A stretch of 64,000 bases of DNA from Halichondria panicea (GCF_963675165.1 NC_087377.1:11084632-11148631), one strand, 5' to 3'. Shown: positions 11,501 to 23,060, counted from the stretch's first letter. Numbers and translations: made by a program. The notes: a model not told the origin generated them from the letters alone.

Positions 11501-14500
11501 TATGATTAAACCTTCTCCAGTGTCCAATAATGCATAACACTTTATACATGCATGCATGTTGATCATACCTGTTTTGTTAGTTGTGCATAGCAGTCGTAGA
11601 TCGAGTTACGAATAGCTTCCAGTAAGAAATTTAAATACACATAATTCACTCACACACCCTCTTGCCCACCCATGCTCTCCACAGCTGTCAGTCTCACGAC
11701 AACAGAGATGTGGTTGGAGGACAGTACGGACAGTGGTACTGGTACTCGGAGACTAACTCAGTCGGGAAAAGATTCACTCCCACTTGAAATGTCTGCCATA
11801 GAGTGCGTTGCATGCTCACCACAATCAATGGAGCATTTAATAACTGTCCATACTAGTACATTGTTAGGCGTGTTGTGAACTCATTCGATAATAAATTCAG
11901 AGGGTGTTGTAGATCGGTGGCCATTTTGTAAGTGCCTGTGCATGGTTCGTTGCATGGACATTTAATGTCTCAATGTCGTTTTAGAAGCTAGGACACGATT
12001 CCCATTATGATGTTGGTAACACGGTTGGTATGTCTGAAATGCTGTTGCACCCACACAGTATATTGTTGACATACATGTAGGTGTATGTATAGGTCACACT
12101 AACAGCTCTGGTGTACTGGGTACTCATGTTTGGCGTGAGAGTATGTAGAAAATTAAACTGTTTCATTGCAAACTTTGATGATAGAATGGATGAGCAATGT
12201 GTACTTCTCATGCATGACAGCAGTTCACAGATACGTCTTTAATTGAATGAAATAACATCAACGATATCGATTTCCTGCAGGAATACTACCTCAAGTCCGT
12301 TGTCAGAAATGGCTGTCATACAAGGCAAAAATGGTTGCCATGTGGAGATTGATCTCTCTGATAGCAACATACTTGAAGAACTACAGTTGGACTCGGTGGA
12401 ACTAACAGAGGTAAATACTGTGTGTAAATTGTTGGCATAATTATGTTTGTGTAGTATAATTATTATAGGTAAGAAGAATACCAACAGTCTATAGAGTCAG
12501 TGTGTGTATATTATCCTGCGAAAGTAATTACAAGGCTGCTCATGAATGATGAGCAATGTGTTGATAGTAGCTACTTAGTGGGCATTTGGTAAATCCCTGA
12601 ATTCACTATTAAGCCCTGTGAATGTAGGATAGCTTAGTTACCGTGGCATCTATTTGTTGACAAATTTGTAAACAAACTGAATCATATCGTGCCCAAACAT
12701 CCCTCTCATTCGTAACATGACTCTCCACTGTGGTGATGTTTGCTGCCCTTAATTGTTGACGTGGGGTGAATTTCATGACAACAGTCTGATTGAGATAGAT
12801 TGGATTAAGTGGTCTGCACAAAATGCCACAATGTTTGGAATGTATGGCTATTTTAAGTTTGCATATTAGTGATCTTTACCCATTTTTCAAAGCTGTCAAA
12901 TAAACTATTGTCCTCATGAGCCTTGCCACCAAAGAACTCCTGGAGGGTGAATATATTATGACTAATTACACGCTATCTACATGTACATAACATTGTACAT
13001 TAATATTGATTTAGGTCATTTCTTACTGTAATGTGTGTAGATATTACAGTAATGTACGTACATGTACACGCATGTTATGTATGTGTATAACACACGTATC
13101 CTACTTCGCCTCCCTCATAGGACTACCCTCCTCCGGCCTACGAGGTTCTGAGTGCGTCACAGCCGGACGTCCTCCTGCGTGGAGCACCAGTGGTTGGCTT
13201 GGTAACTGACAGTGGGACTCGTGGCAGACTCTCGGCTGATGACATACATGAAGTCAAGCTAACGGTATTAAAACTTATTTCGATGTGTGCATAGATACAA
13301 GAAAGAGAGGGATTGGCAATAGATCACGTGTGCACATAAGCTGCACATAAAATCACAAACACCATATTGAATACAGAGCTTGTTTCATCCGTGTTTCTCC
13401 TGCCAAACAATTAGGGAAAACAACTTCTATTAAATGGCTGTTATACAGCAAATACAGACTGTTTTCAAGCCCCCCAAAACTTCTATTCGATGGCCCTTGC
13501 TAGTAGGCATCGTTAATTTTAGAGATGACAAAAAATAGTTTCGATAGTTGTGATTACATAGCATGTATAGCAACTATATTATACATAATGCACTTCTTAC
13601 ACTGACAGTCGTTTCTTTTTTGTCTTTGGCCATTTTTCCCGATGTTAAAGTATAGGCGGCCTCGATGAAAAACACGGATGGCTATTCGAGGCGCTTTTGT
13701 TGCCAAAATCCCTCTCTTCCTGTACCTATCTATGATCATTGTGTAACTTGGGTGTGTGTGTCTAATATGCATTAATTAAATGCAGTGCATGTATGTAAGC
13801 TTGTTTCTTTACTATCAGACGCGACACATCGATCCCTTTTTTTTACTAATATACAAGTACAGTAGATAGAAATTTATGCCCGTTTTATGCCATCTTTCTT
13901 TGTGCAGTCATCTCTGGACGATCTATCCAAGGGCCCCCGGCACATGAGGACTCCTAGCAACGATTTTATCTACTCACAATCCATCGAATCTATCAACTCA
14001 CAAGGACAGGTGAGCATACGCTGTTAGTATGTTCTGTGCATGTTCGTTTTACTATATCGCAGTTTAACAGTGGATAAAATTATTAACAAGAGAAATCGTT
14101 TCTGTATTGCGAAATTTTTAATTAGCCTTGCGTTACCGTATTACAACGCAAGGTCCTGGCTCTAGGATAAATTAACCATTGCTTTTTTTCACTACAGTAT
14201 GCAGAGATCGATCATCGCGTTGGCAAGAAACCCAAGAAGACGCCTAAAGACAACGATCTTGTTCTGTACAGTGAGATCAAGGTGGATGAGGTGAGCTAGC
14301 TCATACATATATTATATTTACGTGTACAAGTGCACTATCTACGCATGCTTGAAATGGTAGTCCAAGTATGCGTGGTTACACAATTAACTGTCCAAGGAGT
14401 CTGTGCATGTCGGTGCTGTATACCGCGAAATTTTCGAAGCACTTAACTTTCTTGGAATTACCTCTATTTCGTGAGCTATACAGTATGTCATGATCAATGT

Positions 14501-15629
14501 GCGTTGTGTCCGCCGTTAGCTATGTTTTTCTCGGAGGGAAATAATAGTACAGGTTCTCGATCTGTTTTCAATGTGTCAAAGTAACTACAATAATTATTAC
14601 CCGTTTTTCCAGAGCTACACAATGTACTTTTATCTCGATCATAGAATCAATCCATATAGAAGATGTTGAATTGATAGTCTACTTCCTTTCCGCTGCATGG
14701 CAGTTGACGATAAACTATTCCCAATAATATTAACTAGCTTGACCTTCTCTCCCTGTAGCTCCGACCTGTTGTGCCTCAGAAGAGAAGACACAAGCCAGTC
14801 CAGTCCACTGGTGAGTAATTGAAGTTAACACTGCAATTCCTCGTCGTAACTTACAGCTATACCATATTCCTGTGTACACTATAATTATAGTCATGGCATT
14901 GTCTATCTTATGATTGGGGCAGGCGCAGTGAGTCGATCTCTACCTAGTGCTCATAAACCGCCGGACTTCTTTTGTCAACGCACAATATTTGTCCCAACTA
15001 CGTCAGTCATTGCGCATGAGCCAGACGGGACTCCTGCATGAGGCCGTAGATCTACATGTACATGCACGTATATGGCACACCTGCAGAATGCCATATAGCT
15101 ATAGTCATTAGAGTGTTGTTTTTCGTCAACAGTTGTTCACTGCTTGTACGTCGGTACAGCCAGCAAGAGCCGTAATTATTGTCTTCTGATAACCCTGCTC
15201 CTCTGTGCACCCATGCAGTTCTTTGGCATAATTATACCGTATAGCGGGAAATTTTCGTGGGACAAAATATTCGTGGTTCAGCAATATTAAGACATTTCGG
15301 AGGTAAATTTTGTGGTAGCTGCTTGCACTGCAGGTAAAGGTAGGCAAGGTCGCTTCATTCGTGGGTAAAATATTCGTGGTCAGACCTCCAACCACGAAAA
15401 CCACGAATATTTTGCCCCACGAAAATTACCCGCTCTACGGTAGTTAGATCTAGATCTACTGCTGTGCATTATTTTTGACCACAATCATAGTTAAAATGCT
15501 GACATTTTTCTGTTTCACTCTATAATTATACTCTATATAATTATTATAGAATACTTGCAGCTTCACTACACGCTGGTGTTAAACATGAGAATTTCACTCT
15601 GTCTCTGTACGCTTCAGACAGATTATTAG

Positions 15630-15685
<56 letters not shown>

Positions 15686-15791
15686 GTGTGTGCGTGCGTG
15701 CGTGCGTGTGTGGTGGCTCCAATTTAATAAATGTATATTCCCTACAGATTCTCTACCAGATGAGCTACATATGGAAAGCTTTCATGTCTAA
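8531..15791 (+). CDS. Gene B: Ig-FN3x3 receptor with ITIM-type cytoplasmic tail
   Basis: Thirteen coding exons give 727 aa: 8531-9200, 9282-9373, 9458-9680, 10157-10519, 10694-10741, 11205-11309, 11685-11802, 12281-12410, 13121-13264, 13908-14009, 14198-14290, 14759-14810, 15748-15791 (stop TAA). The frame is continuous across every junction. The start is the first in-frame ATG before a signal peptide (MMKIRLILLLWTVLSFSG). Domains: one Ig domain (FTC..VLWIVDG..IVCRA), FN3 (LSWTPPP), FN3 split by an intron, FN3-like with paired cysteines, a stalk, then a transmembrane helix at about residues 467-490. The tail of about 235 aa carries PPPAY (586-590, WW-ligand type), YAEI (about 666), VLYSEI (687-692, fits the ITIM consensus) and a C-terminal SFHV (class II PDZ type). 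Ectodomain introns are phase 1. The exon ending at 11802 uses a weak donor, GTGCGT, and is the least certain part. Likely role: a cell-surface receptor able to recruit SH2-domain phosphatases or kinases (inference). Confidence 0.82.
13290..13734 (+). mobile_element. CATAGAT-ended inverted-repeat element in intron of gene B
   Basis: The left end CATAGATACAAGAAAGAGAG and right end ...CTTCCTGTACCTATCTATG are imperfect inverted repeats with inner GGGATTGGCAA / TTGCCAAAATCCC. It belongs with the elements at 36279-37046 and 56409-57590. No ORF of note. Confidence 0.6.
14198..14290 (+). other. Exon of gene B carrying YAEI and ITIM-like VLYSEI
   Basis: This 31-codon, phase 0-0 exon holds both candidate phosphotyrosine sites, separated by a lysine-rich stretch (GKKPKKTPKD). 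The ITIM consensus is (I/V/L/S)xYxx(I/V/L), which VLYSEI satisfies. YAEI has glycine at -2 and so fits a general SH2 ligand only. Because the exon is symmetric, skipping it would remove both sites and keep the frame. Confidence 0.7.
15235..15442 (+). mobile_element. MITE family 2 (TACCGTATAGCGGG ends)
   Basis: Ends TACCGTATAGCGGGAA and CCCGCTCTACGGTA are inverted repeats, with inner paired blocks such as CCACGAAAACCACGAATATT. Matching copies are at 26282-26480, 32286-32500 and 33941-34127. It lies in the last intron of gene B. Confidence 0.8.
15630..15713 (+). repeat. (TG)n microsatellite upstream of last exon of gene B
   Basis: A TG run, then TG/CG mix, ends about 35 bp before the acceptor at 15747. 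The two duplicates of this exon have the same repeat at very different lengths (34314-34483 and 55295-55312). Confidence 0.9.
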
Positions 15792-16269
15792 AGTGGCTTA
15801 TCTGATGTTTTACATGTAAGAACTGTATAGCGAGAGTACGTTTCATCCAGTATAATTATTGGATACCATTTCAATTCAGCCACACATAATTTTTGTACAT
15901 TACCAATAATTATATCAGCATGCATTTCTGACTGTGAACGATGTTGTCGTGTTTATGTCACACAAACAATTTGACGGTTATAATTATAATTATGAGTCAC
16001 TCCGTCCTTCAAAAACAATATTAGTGAGGTTAGTGCTATACAAGCATGAAACTACCACAGGAAGTAGTAGTTGTAATGACTAAATAAAAGGACTTCCTCA
16101 CAATGTATGTATATCGATTGAAGTAAGTTGGTATAAACACTGCGCCAGAGAAAACCGCCAATTAAAAGTAGGGGTAAGAGCCTCATAATATTACAGTATC
16201 AGTAGCAGGCTAGAAGCATTTTGTATAGAAGTGCAATGCCCATAATACCCCCTGCATGACTTATAATGC

Positions 16270-17470
16270 TGGCATAATTATGCCTCGAGGCATAGCCGCA
16301 CGAGGGATACGGTAAAGCTGACCGTGTGTTGTGTGTGTCTGTGTGTCTGTTCCAGTTGTAACTGCTCAACGGTTGCAATGCGACGAAAACTAACAGCTTC
16401 TATAGGCTTCTAGCCACGTTCTCTTGGATTTTGATTCGTGGATTAGCAAACTAAAGCTTCTTTCTCGAGTTATGGCTAGTTTGACCATAGATAAAAGAGA
16501 GAGATCTCGTTTATCTATGGTTTGACTCACATTGAAGGCTGTTGCAGTCTCTTCAGAATCTTTCATAGCATCATCTGTTCGCACAAACTTTCTATTCAAC
16601 ACATGAGTTAGCCTTGCACTAAAGCGCTAGCTTTTTGTTAGCTACAAGAGTCAGAAAAGATCTGTTAAAACAGCTAGCTAGCTATAGTAGCCATTGTGCA
16701 TGGACTTGATCTTTGGACACACCCTTCTTTAATTATTCCTGTGGAAATGTGCATGCGCGCTCATCCCCACATGTTAGAGAATCCAGTGGCAGAATCAACT
16801 TTCTTGAGGTTCTGGTATACAGGTAAGCCACAAAACAAATGATACCATATAGACTAGATAATAATAGATTCATGTACACAAGTCTGGTAACAATAGATAC
16901 ATGTACACAAGTCTTTTCTTCTCAGTATTAATATAGATAGATGCACACTTTTTGCTTGTTTATATACTATACTGTCTGTGCTTAAATTCTCAGTGCCTTT
17001 GACAAAGGTTTGCTCCCACTGTTTGGCTACAGGCCATTTAAATAACATGCAGTTGCTTCGGTATCGTTGATTTAATTCTGTGATTGAATTGTACTTATCT
17101 CACAGGCTATAATAATACTGACTATTATGCCTTTGACAAAGGTTTGCTCCCACTGTTTGGCTACAGGCCATTTAAACCCCACATCCTAACAGAATCAATC
17201 TTCTTCTTTCTTGCTTCCTTCAGGTCCTGGTAAGCACTATACGTATTAAATAATGATACCATATACAATAGTCTAAGATAACATGTATATAACAGTTATA
17301 GATATTATGCAACTTTTTTATCAGCAGATTTTATTCAATTTGTTGTTGCAAAATGATTATAAACTTTTTTGAATTATGCAAACAAACTTTTCCCTCTTCT
17401 ATAACACTCTATTACTTTTGAGCGAAAGTAAATCATGGCGAGAGGCATTTGCAAGCGCCAGCTTGAGCAC
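16270..17470. mobile_element. 1.2-kb insertion absent from the 34-35 kb copy
   Basis: The flanks are continuous in the duplicate near 35040, so this block was gained here or lost there. It begins with the palindrome ATGCCTCGAGGCAT and contains TG-rich stretches and a 57-bp direct repeat (GCCTTTGACAAAGGTTTGCT at about 16996 and 17129). No convincing coding region. Its class is unknown. Confidence 0.5.
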
Positions 17471-17728
17471 TAGTTATAGAGGTGTCATGCATTGCTGCAT
17501 TTCAGAATAAAATATAGCGGTCCTGCCTCGAATCTAGTAACTGATTTTGCGGTTCTGCTCAAGGATAATGAATCATCTGCCAAACCACACCCAAAACGTC
17601 ATATCCGGCTGCACTAATATATGTAGCTTGGGGCAGTCATGCAGAACTAATCAGTAATATAATTATGGTCTCATTTCATGCATGGCTTGCATGCTGTGAA
17701 AACATTCGAGATCACGTTAGCTAATAAA

Positions 17729-17933
17729 TACCGTATAATTATTTCGAGGGTATAACATGTTTGCCGTTTTCGCTGATTAAGCATGCACCGCGAACATTTA
17801 TACCCACGAATTTAATAACACATGCAGGCATGTTGCAGAGAGGCTGCATGCTATTTCGGAAAAATTAAATCCGTGAAAACCTTTCGAACGGACATTCCGC
17901 GAATGTTTATACCCTGGAAGTATACCCTCTATG
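17729..17933 (+). mobile_element. MITE family 3 (TACCGTATAATTATTTCGAG type)
   Basis: Inner inverted blocks TTCGAGGGTATAA... and ...TTTATACCCTGGAAG pair. Partial relatives occur at about 31905-31935, 32177-32265 and 35166-35270. It may derive from family 2, with which it shares the end TACCGTATA. Confidence 0.5.
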
Positions 17934-18075
17934 CGTCTGATTGGCTAAAGGCATGTTTTATCCAACTTAGAAAATCATAAAGTCCAAGATCGACAATCAT
18001 GTACTTCACTTAGACAATCATGCATGCAGCAAAGATTATAGATAAGAACATTCAATGGCTATAGCTAGCTAGCTA

Positions 18076-18423
18076 CAGTGGAACCTCTGTTAACAACCAC
18101 CTCCGAATAAAGGCCAGCTGCTATATAATGGCCAGGCACCCAGGCCCCAAATGAACAGTTTGTGTACAAAACAACCTCTCAACAAAGGCCACCTCTGTAT
18201 AAAGGCCAAAACATTGTTCCCCAAAGGTATCCGTTATAGAGGGGTTCCACTAGCCTCCTTCGCAGCCTCTCCTTTTTCTGTTCTTTGTCACAGAAGAGTC
18301 CTTTTTCTTTGTCTCTTCCTTCTTTCTTTCTTTGTTCCTCCAATTAGTCCCGTATTTTATCTTATTGAACTATGACAAAGAACAGAAAAAGGAGAGGCTG
18401 CGAAGGAGGCTAGGGTTCCACTG
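18076..18423 (+). mobile_element. MITE family 4 with TA target duplication, holding a nested hairpin
   Basis: Ends CAGTGGAACC and GGTTCCACTG are flanked by TA on both sides, as in Tc1/mariner/pogo elements. A second element is inserted near its right end (18251-18412). The inverted relative at 7099-7270 is uninterrupted. Confidence 0.85.
18251..18412 (+). mobile_element. TAG...CTA hairpin element with 9-bp target duplication
   Basis: Arms TAGCCTCCTTCGCAGCCTCT and its complement at the right end enclose pyrimidine-rich sequence. The flanking 9-bp duplication GGGTTCCAC (18242-18250 and 18413-18421) lies inside the host MITE, which dates this insertion as the later one. A second copy is at 32608-32843, also with a perfect 9-bp duplication. 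Confidence 0.88.
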
Positions 18424-19228
18424 TACATGGTTGAATACTATTTATCTGCCCACGCCCTGTGTTATTGCTGAATTTAAAGGGTAATTGCTTGAGCTGCACC
18501 GCGCCTATTGTACCTCCTCTGACAGTTCAACGTATGCAAGCAAGGGACTCTCCCATGCATGCAGCTTTGTTTAGATCATGCACTCAAGAGTCACTGGCTC
18601 AAAGAAAAGAGCTCGTATGATTATAAAAATTAATAGCAAGCCCTCATCATAATTATATTCAGCGACTATACCCTCTGGCTCATATTTAAAACACACCTTC
18701 ATAAGATCAGCAATGATCACCCTCACTGGCATAAAAGACTCGTAACATTAATAGAAAGCACCCTCAATGAATGTATGAAAACACACCCTCATTGAAATGT
18801 TGCAGCCGCCCTAATTTTGACATTAATATCACACCATATTCTCCAAGCTGTACAACATTGATCACTGCGATTTAAAAATCTCTACTAAGGTTTCTCCTAA
18901 TAAGCGTATATTAAGCGCATGCTCAACAGCAGGTTTTCTGTACTCAAATTGAAGCGCTTTTCCAATAATTATCCAAAGGATATTAGTAGAATTGACTCAG
19001 CTAATTTTGAGCTATATATATATAGCTAGCTAGTACAGTGCATGGTAGTTATATAGCTTGATATCCATCTGCATGCAGGACTCTCTGCATGGGCACGCTG
19101 TTATACCTTGTCTGATCATACTGAGAGAATGTGAGACATAGATGAGTCCTTTTGTTTCAGTTCCTGGTCAATATGAACGTTTTGAATTTGTATGTTGTAC
19201 TGTAAAATGAACTTAGATATATACTCAT
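18424..19228. other. Intergenic, no gene seen
   Basis: AT-rich sequence with ATAATTAT and TGCATGCA motifs. No exon, RNA gene or clear repeat boundary is supported. Confidence 0.4.
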
Positions 19229-19401
19229 CAGGGTGTCATACAGGATTTTGAAGTAGAGGGGGGAAATAAAAAAAGTAACCAAAAAATTTTGCTAAAAAAA
19301 AGGTCAACTGTTAGTTCATAGTATGTAAAATTGCCAGCTATGGACCCTCAGTCAGCAAAAAAGGGGGGGATATCCCCCCTTTCCCCCTGTATGACACCCT
19401 G
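19229..19401 (+). mobile_element. CAGGGTGTCATACAGG MITE with 5-bp target duplication
   Basis: A 173-bp element whose ends CAGGGTGTCATACAGG and CCTGTATGACACCCTG are inverted repeats. It is flanked by CTCAT on both sides. Confidence 0.8.
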
Positions 19402-19409
19402 CTCATAAT

Positions 19410-19560
19410 AGGGTTGCCTGCTTGCCTTGCTTGCTTTCTATCTAGCTAGCATACGAGTCAGCTCTCATCACAGAGACCAGAGACATCCGGTTACTAGGTG
19501 GGGCTCGAAAATGACTGCATTATAGGCGCATTCTCAAATATAAGCGTAAAGAGCGCTGCT
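19410..19560 (-). repeat. Dispersed repeat, inverted copy of 3580-3720
   Basis: Shares the CTGCTTGCCTTGCTTGCTTT run and the AATGACTGCATTATAGGCGC block with the intron of gene A, in opposite orientation. Confidence 0.6.
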
Positions 19561-19847
19561 ATATATTGACCCCATGAGCGCATGCGCTAATAATCCGGTT
19601 TCTATGGTATATGCATATAAATATCTTGTGAGAACTCATAAATTATATATATATATATATGCTCACAGCACATTATTTTGAGTTCTCAGCAAGATTCTCT
19701 ATCAGAGCAAGTTGTATTATACAACTCTATATAATACGCGCGGATAGTCCAGATTAAAAGCTAAGCAGTATCTATATATATGGTCGCGTGGGGAAATGTA
19801 TATAGGGAATGTCACATGAGCATATCTGACCTCCTCTGCCTGGGGAA

Positions 19848-20330
19848 CCATGGTTGCATCAAAGATCAAAGGTACGATGGCAACCATATATAGTTGTACC
19901 AAAGATCACAGGTAAGATAGCAACTGTGCATGGGTGATCATCAAATGGTTGCACCAAAGGCAAGATGGCAGCCATAGTTGTACCAAAGATCAAAGGTACG
20001 ATGGCAACCATATATAGTAGTACCAAAAATCAAAGAAAGATTGTTGCTCAAGTAAAATGGCAACCATACAATTGCATCAAAGATTGAAGGTACATTACGA
20101 TGGCAACCATAGTTGCACCAAAATAATATCAAAGGTATATATAAGCCGTATGGCAACCATGCATGGGTGATCATAGTTTCCGCAAGTAAAATGGCAACCA
20201 CGCATGGTTACACAGTGCACTATAACTGAGATCAAAGGTAAGATGGCAACCACGGTTTTTTACCACGATCAAAGGTATAATATGGTAACCATGGTTGCAC
20301 CAAAGATCAGATAAACCAACTTGGCTGCAC
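19848..20330 (+). repeat. Minisatellite, about 36-50 bp unit, roughly 11 units
   Basis: The consensus core is ATGGCAACCATAGTTGCACC followed by AAAGATCAAAGGTA. Units vary in length, and some carry TGATCAT insertions. One frame reads as repeats of KMATIVAP..IKG, but stops and frame changes argue against coding. The same array is at 59973-60440. Confidence 0.85.
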
Positions 20331-21940
20331 CTGTACAATTAACTGCTCTGCATGGATATCCATAGTGACGGCATAATTTCTCAAAGAATTGACCCCTACA
20401 ATTGTAGGGGTTTTTTATTCATCAATAATAGTGAGTGGCTGAGTCGAGTACTGAGTGCCACTGATCATGCATGAGAAATGACACTTTCAGAATTCATATA
20501 AATTAATTTTGTCTTAATTTTGTGAGAGCTTGATTTGATACACTATTAAAGTTTTGTGGGCAGAAACATGCACTTTCCTTTTCTGAATTATGATTAAGTT
20601 CTCTGCAGTTTTAAATAACATATTCATTCGCGGACATTATTTGAACACAATACATCGTCATTGACAGCATGCAATCACTCGACAAGTATTTGCACGCTGT
20701 CAATGACGAATTGCAATTACTGGACTGGATGTGATACGGGATTAATTGCTTCCATGGTGCACTAATAGCACGTGCATCATACAATTAGCTTAAACCGTAT
20801 AATTACAGTAAACTATATAATCAGACAGTGCATGTGCAAGAACATTTAAATGTCAGTGCATATAATCATGCATGCGCATATAAGCTTTTAGTGTCTCCTT
20901 ACTGCCAGTCCCAGTTCCCACTGCACACATTTCAGTTTCTGGTTAGGTCCACCATTCAAGTTTTGATCACTATCTCTGCAGTTCTGACATAATTATTATA
21001 TCTCTGATGTGTTGCTGACTCCATTTTGATAGTGACCGAAATTCATCATTATGTTGTCTTAACCATTTACCTGCTCAATTACCTCGCCCGATTCACGTGC
21101 ATATTTCTGCAACAAAGTCACCCACTGACCCCTCAATCTTGACCCCTTTCCCCCATTGGTGGCTTTGCATTAACAATGTCTCATGTGGCAAAAAAATAGC
21201 TGAAGGTGTCTGATCAGTTCAAGTCCCAAGATTAACACTGAGGGTTAGTTAATTATAATTTGTCTTGTGTCAGTTGTGTGCAGTGCTTATGTCTAGTCTT
21301 CGTCTTAATTTTATTACATCAATTTAATCAGATTTTTTTTAGGCACAATTTATCATATCAGGGCCTACACACAATACCCCAGTGAAACCCTGTCCTTTTC
21401 CACATAATGGCCAGAATGTGTAGAAGATTCTTGATGTTTTTGGCAGCCTCAAAGTACTTTTGGAACTGCATACAGGACGACACCTATATATATCAGGACA
21501 TGAAGAGGTTGGTACCAAACACCCTCAGCAATACTCACCATGCAAGTGATGTCTCAGGGTGCTGAAACCTTAAAATTTGACATTTCTGATAGACGCAAGT
21601 GCAGGGCACTACACTTCAAAGCGTCAACAGCAGGTAAAGGGTTGTGTGTCCTACACGTACATGTACATGTACTGCAGAGATTTTTTACTATAGTGATAAA
21701 ATTCGCTATGTTTGATGCTCACAAAACATTATAGTAATCTCTATGGTAACTCACCTTGGCTGTGGCAATGTCCTCCAGTGGTTAATATGTAACAGCTTTT
21801 AGACATGCAACTATGCACTTTCTGTTTCCTGCGTGCATGGTTGGCTGTTTTTGCTTCCTGTGTGACTGTATATAAGCAGACACAATAAATCTCATGCCAT
21901 TGATGTGCAATAGTACAAGCAGATGAATAGCATCATAATT
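20331..21940. other. Intergenic 5' flank of gene D
   Basis: No exon is supported. The block at about 21080-21175 (GCCCGATTCACGTGCATATT) matches about 36010-36100 in inverted orientation. The last 400 bp are homologous to the region upstream of gene E and may include its promoter. Confidence 0.4.
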
Positions 21941-22381
21941 ATGGATTTGCTGAGAAAGATACTAATTTTTGCTGTGATTCTACTCTGTTCTCAAGGATCG
22001 GAATCGTGAGCTATATACAATTAATACCTGTATAGATCAGGCTTCTATACTATAGTGCATGCATGGATGCATAATTATATATACAGGATCTCTGCTTCAT
22101 GCACTCAGCATGCATTTTTGAGCGTGATTTATACTATACTATATGCCTGATTGTTAATTGTATATACATGTATACAGCCTCGCTGTTGCGGGTGCGCCAC
22201 CACCGTGCAGCAGATTTAAGCGTTCTGCACCAAGCGGCTCTGACAGTGTTCAACGCTATCCTGACGAACTCTGCTGCATCGACTGTGAACCGAACCGTAA
22301 ATTGTTTCTCGTTATATAATATATAATATGGATGCATGGAACCTCTGTTTAACTTAATGATTCCTCCCAATAACATATAGA

Positions 22382-22480
22382 CACTGTTTTGGAAGTTACA
22401 TTGATTTAGTATCCCGAGCGTACCAAGGGCACTAAAGTGGCTGAGGGCTTCTAAATCACATGGACACCTCCGAAACAGTG
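22382..22480 (+). mobile_element. CACTGTTTTGG hairpin MITE (family 6)
   Basis: Ends CACTGTTTTGGAAGT and CTCCGAAACAGTG are inverted repeats. Inner blocks GATTTAG / CTAAATC and TATCCCGAGCGTA are shared with 61972-62104 (the equivalent site in the duplicate) and with 35441-35565. Confidence 0.7.
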
Positions 22481-22820
22481 TCTAGATTACTATAGTGCGC
22501 ATGCATGCGCATTGTGCAAGTTTACTTTGCTTGACAACGGGATACTGCAGTTTTCGACACAATCCATAATTCCTGAATAATTATACGGAGAGGCGTATAA
22601 GAAGATTTTTCACAAGGGGGGCTCATAGTCATAGAACCCCAGGGTGGCGACTGCTGTCCATGCAGGGGGTGGCTGTTATATTATCAGAATTCTGTGAATT
22701 TGTTCAATTTCTATAGATATCACTTGTGCCAAGAGTTCACTAATGAACTCTTGCTTGCGTTCTTTGCTGAATGGGTGAATTCTCAAAAGCATTCTAATGA
22801 CGTCATTAAAAGCTACCAGA

Positions 22821-23060
22821 TACCGTACAGTGGGAAATTTTCGCGGGTGCAAATTTTCGCGATTTGGCTCCAGAGCCCTCAGCAGAAATGTTCGGGGGTT
22901 CTAATATTCACGTTTTAATGCAGGAAACCACATCCACCAATACTTTACATGTGAAAATACCGGTGCGTGGGAGTTTATCCCGGTTTAAATTTTCGCGTTA
23001 CTGTTCTGCCCTCGAAAAGCGCGAAATTTTGCACCCCACGACATTTCCTGCTATACGGTA
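22821..23060 (+). mobile_element. MITE family 2 relative with GCGAAAATTT core
   Basis: Ends TACCGTACAGTGGGAAATTT and CTGCTATACGGTA match family 2, while the interior (TTCGCGGGTGCAAATTTTCG) is distinct. It lies in the long second intron of gene D and is absent from gene E. Confidence 0.65.

Larger units (their letters stand above)
15217..18060 (+). repeat. Source copy of a duplicated segment with the last exon of gene B
   Basis: Sequence from GCAGTTCTTTGGCATAATTA onward is repeated at 33921-35400, and part of it again at about 55295-55810. It includes a family-2 MITE, a TG microsatellite, the terminal exon of gene B and the 3' flank. The 33.9 kb copy lacks about 1.2 kb found here at 16270-17470. 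Confidence 0.8.

Noticed and set aside
15634-15819. ORF of alternating Cys and Val, and similar His/Thr or Cys/Val ORFs at 34226-34590
   Set aside because: These are translations of TG/CA microsatellites with no protein features.
19848-20330. Possible CRISPR-like array or repeat protein (KMATIVAP units)
   Set aside because: Units are contiguous, of uneven length and interrupted by stops. The setting is animal DNA and the array is a minisatellite.
22087-22150. An extra exon starting GATCTCTGCTTCATGC in gene D
   Set aside because: The signal exon joins the 22178 exon in frame in both D and E. This stretch runs into a stop and is best read as intron.
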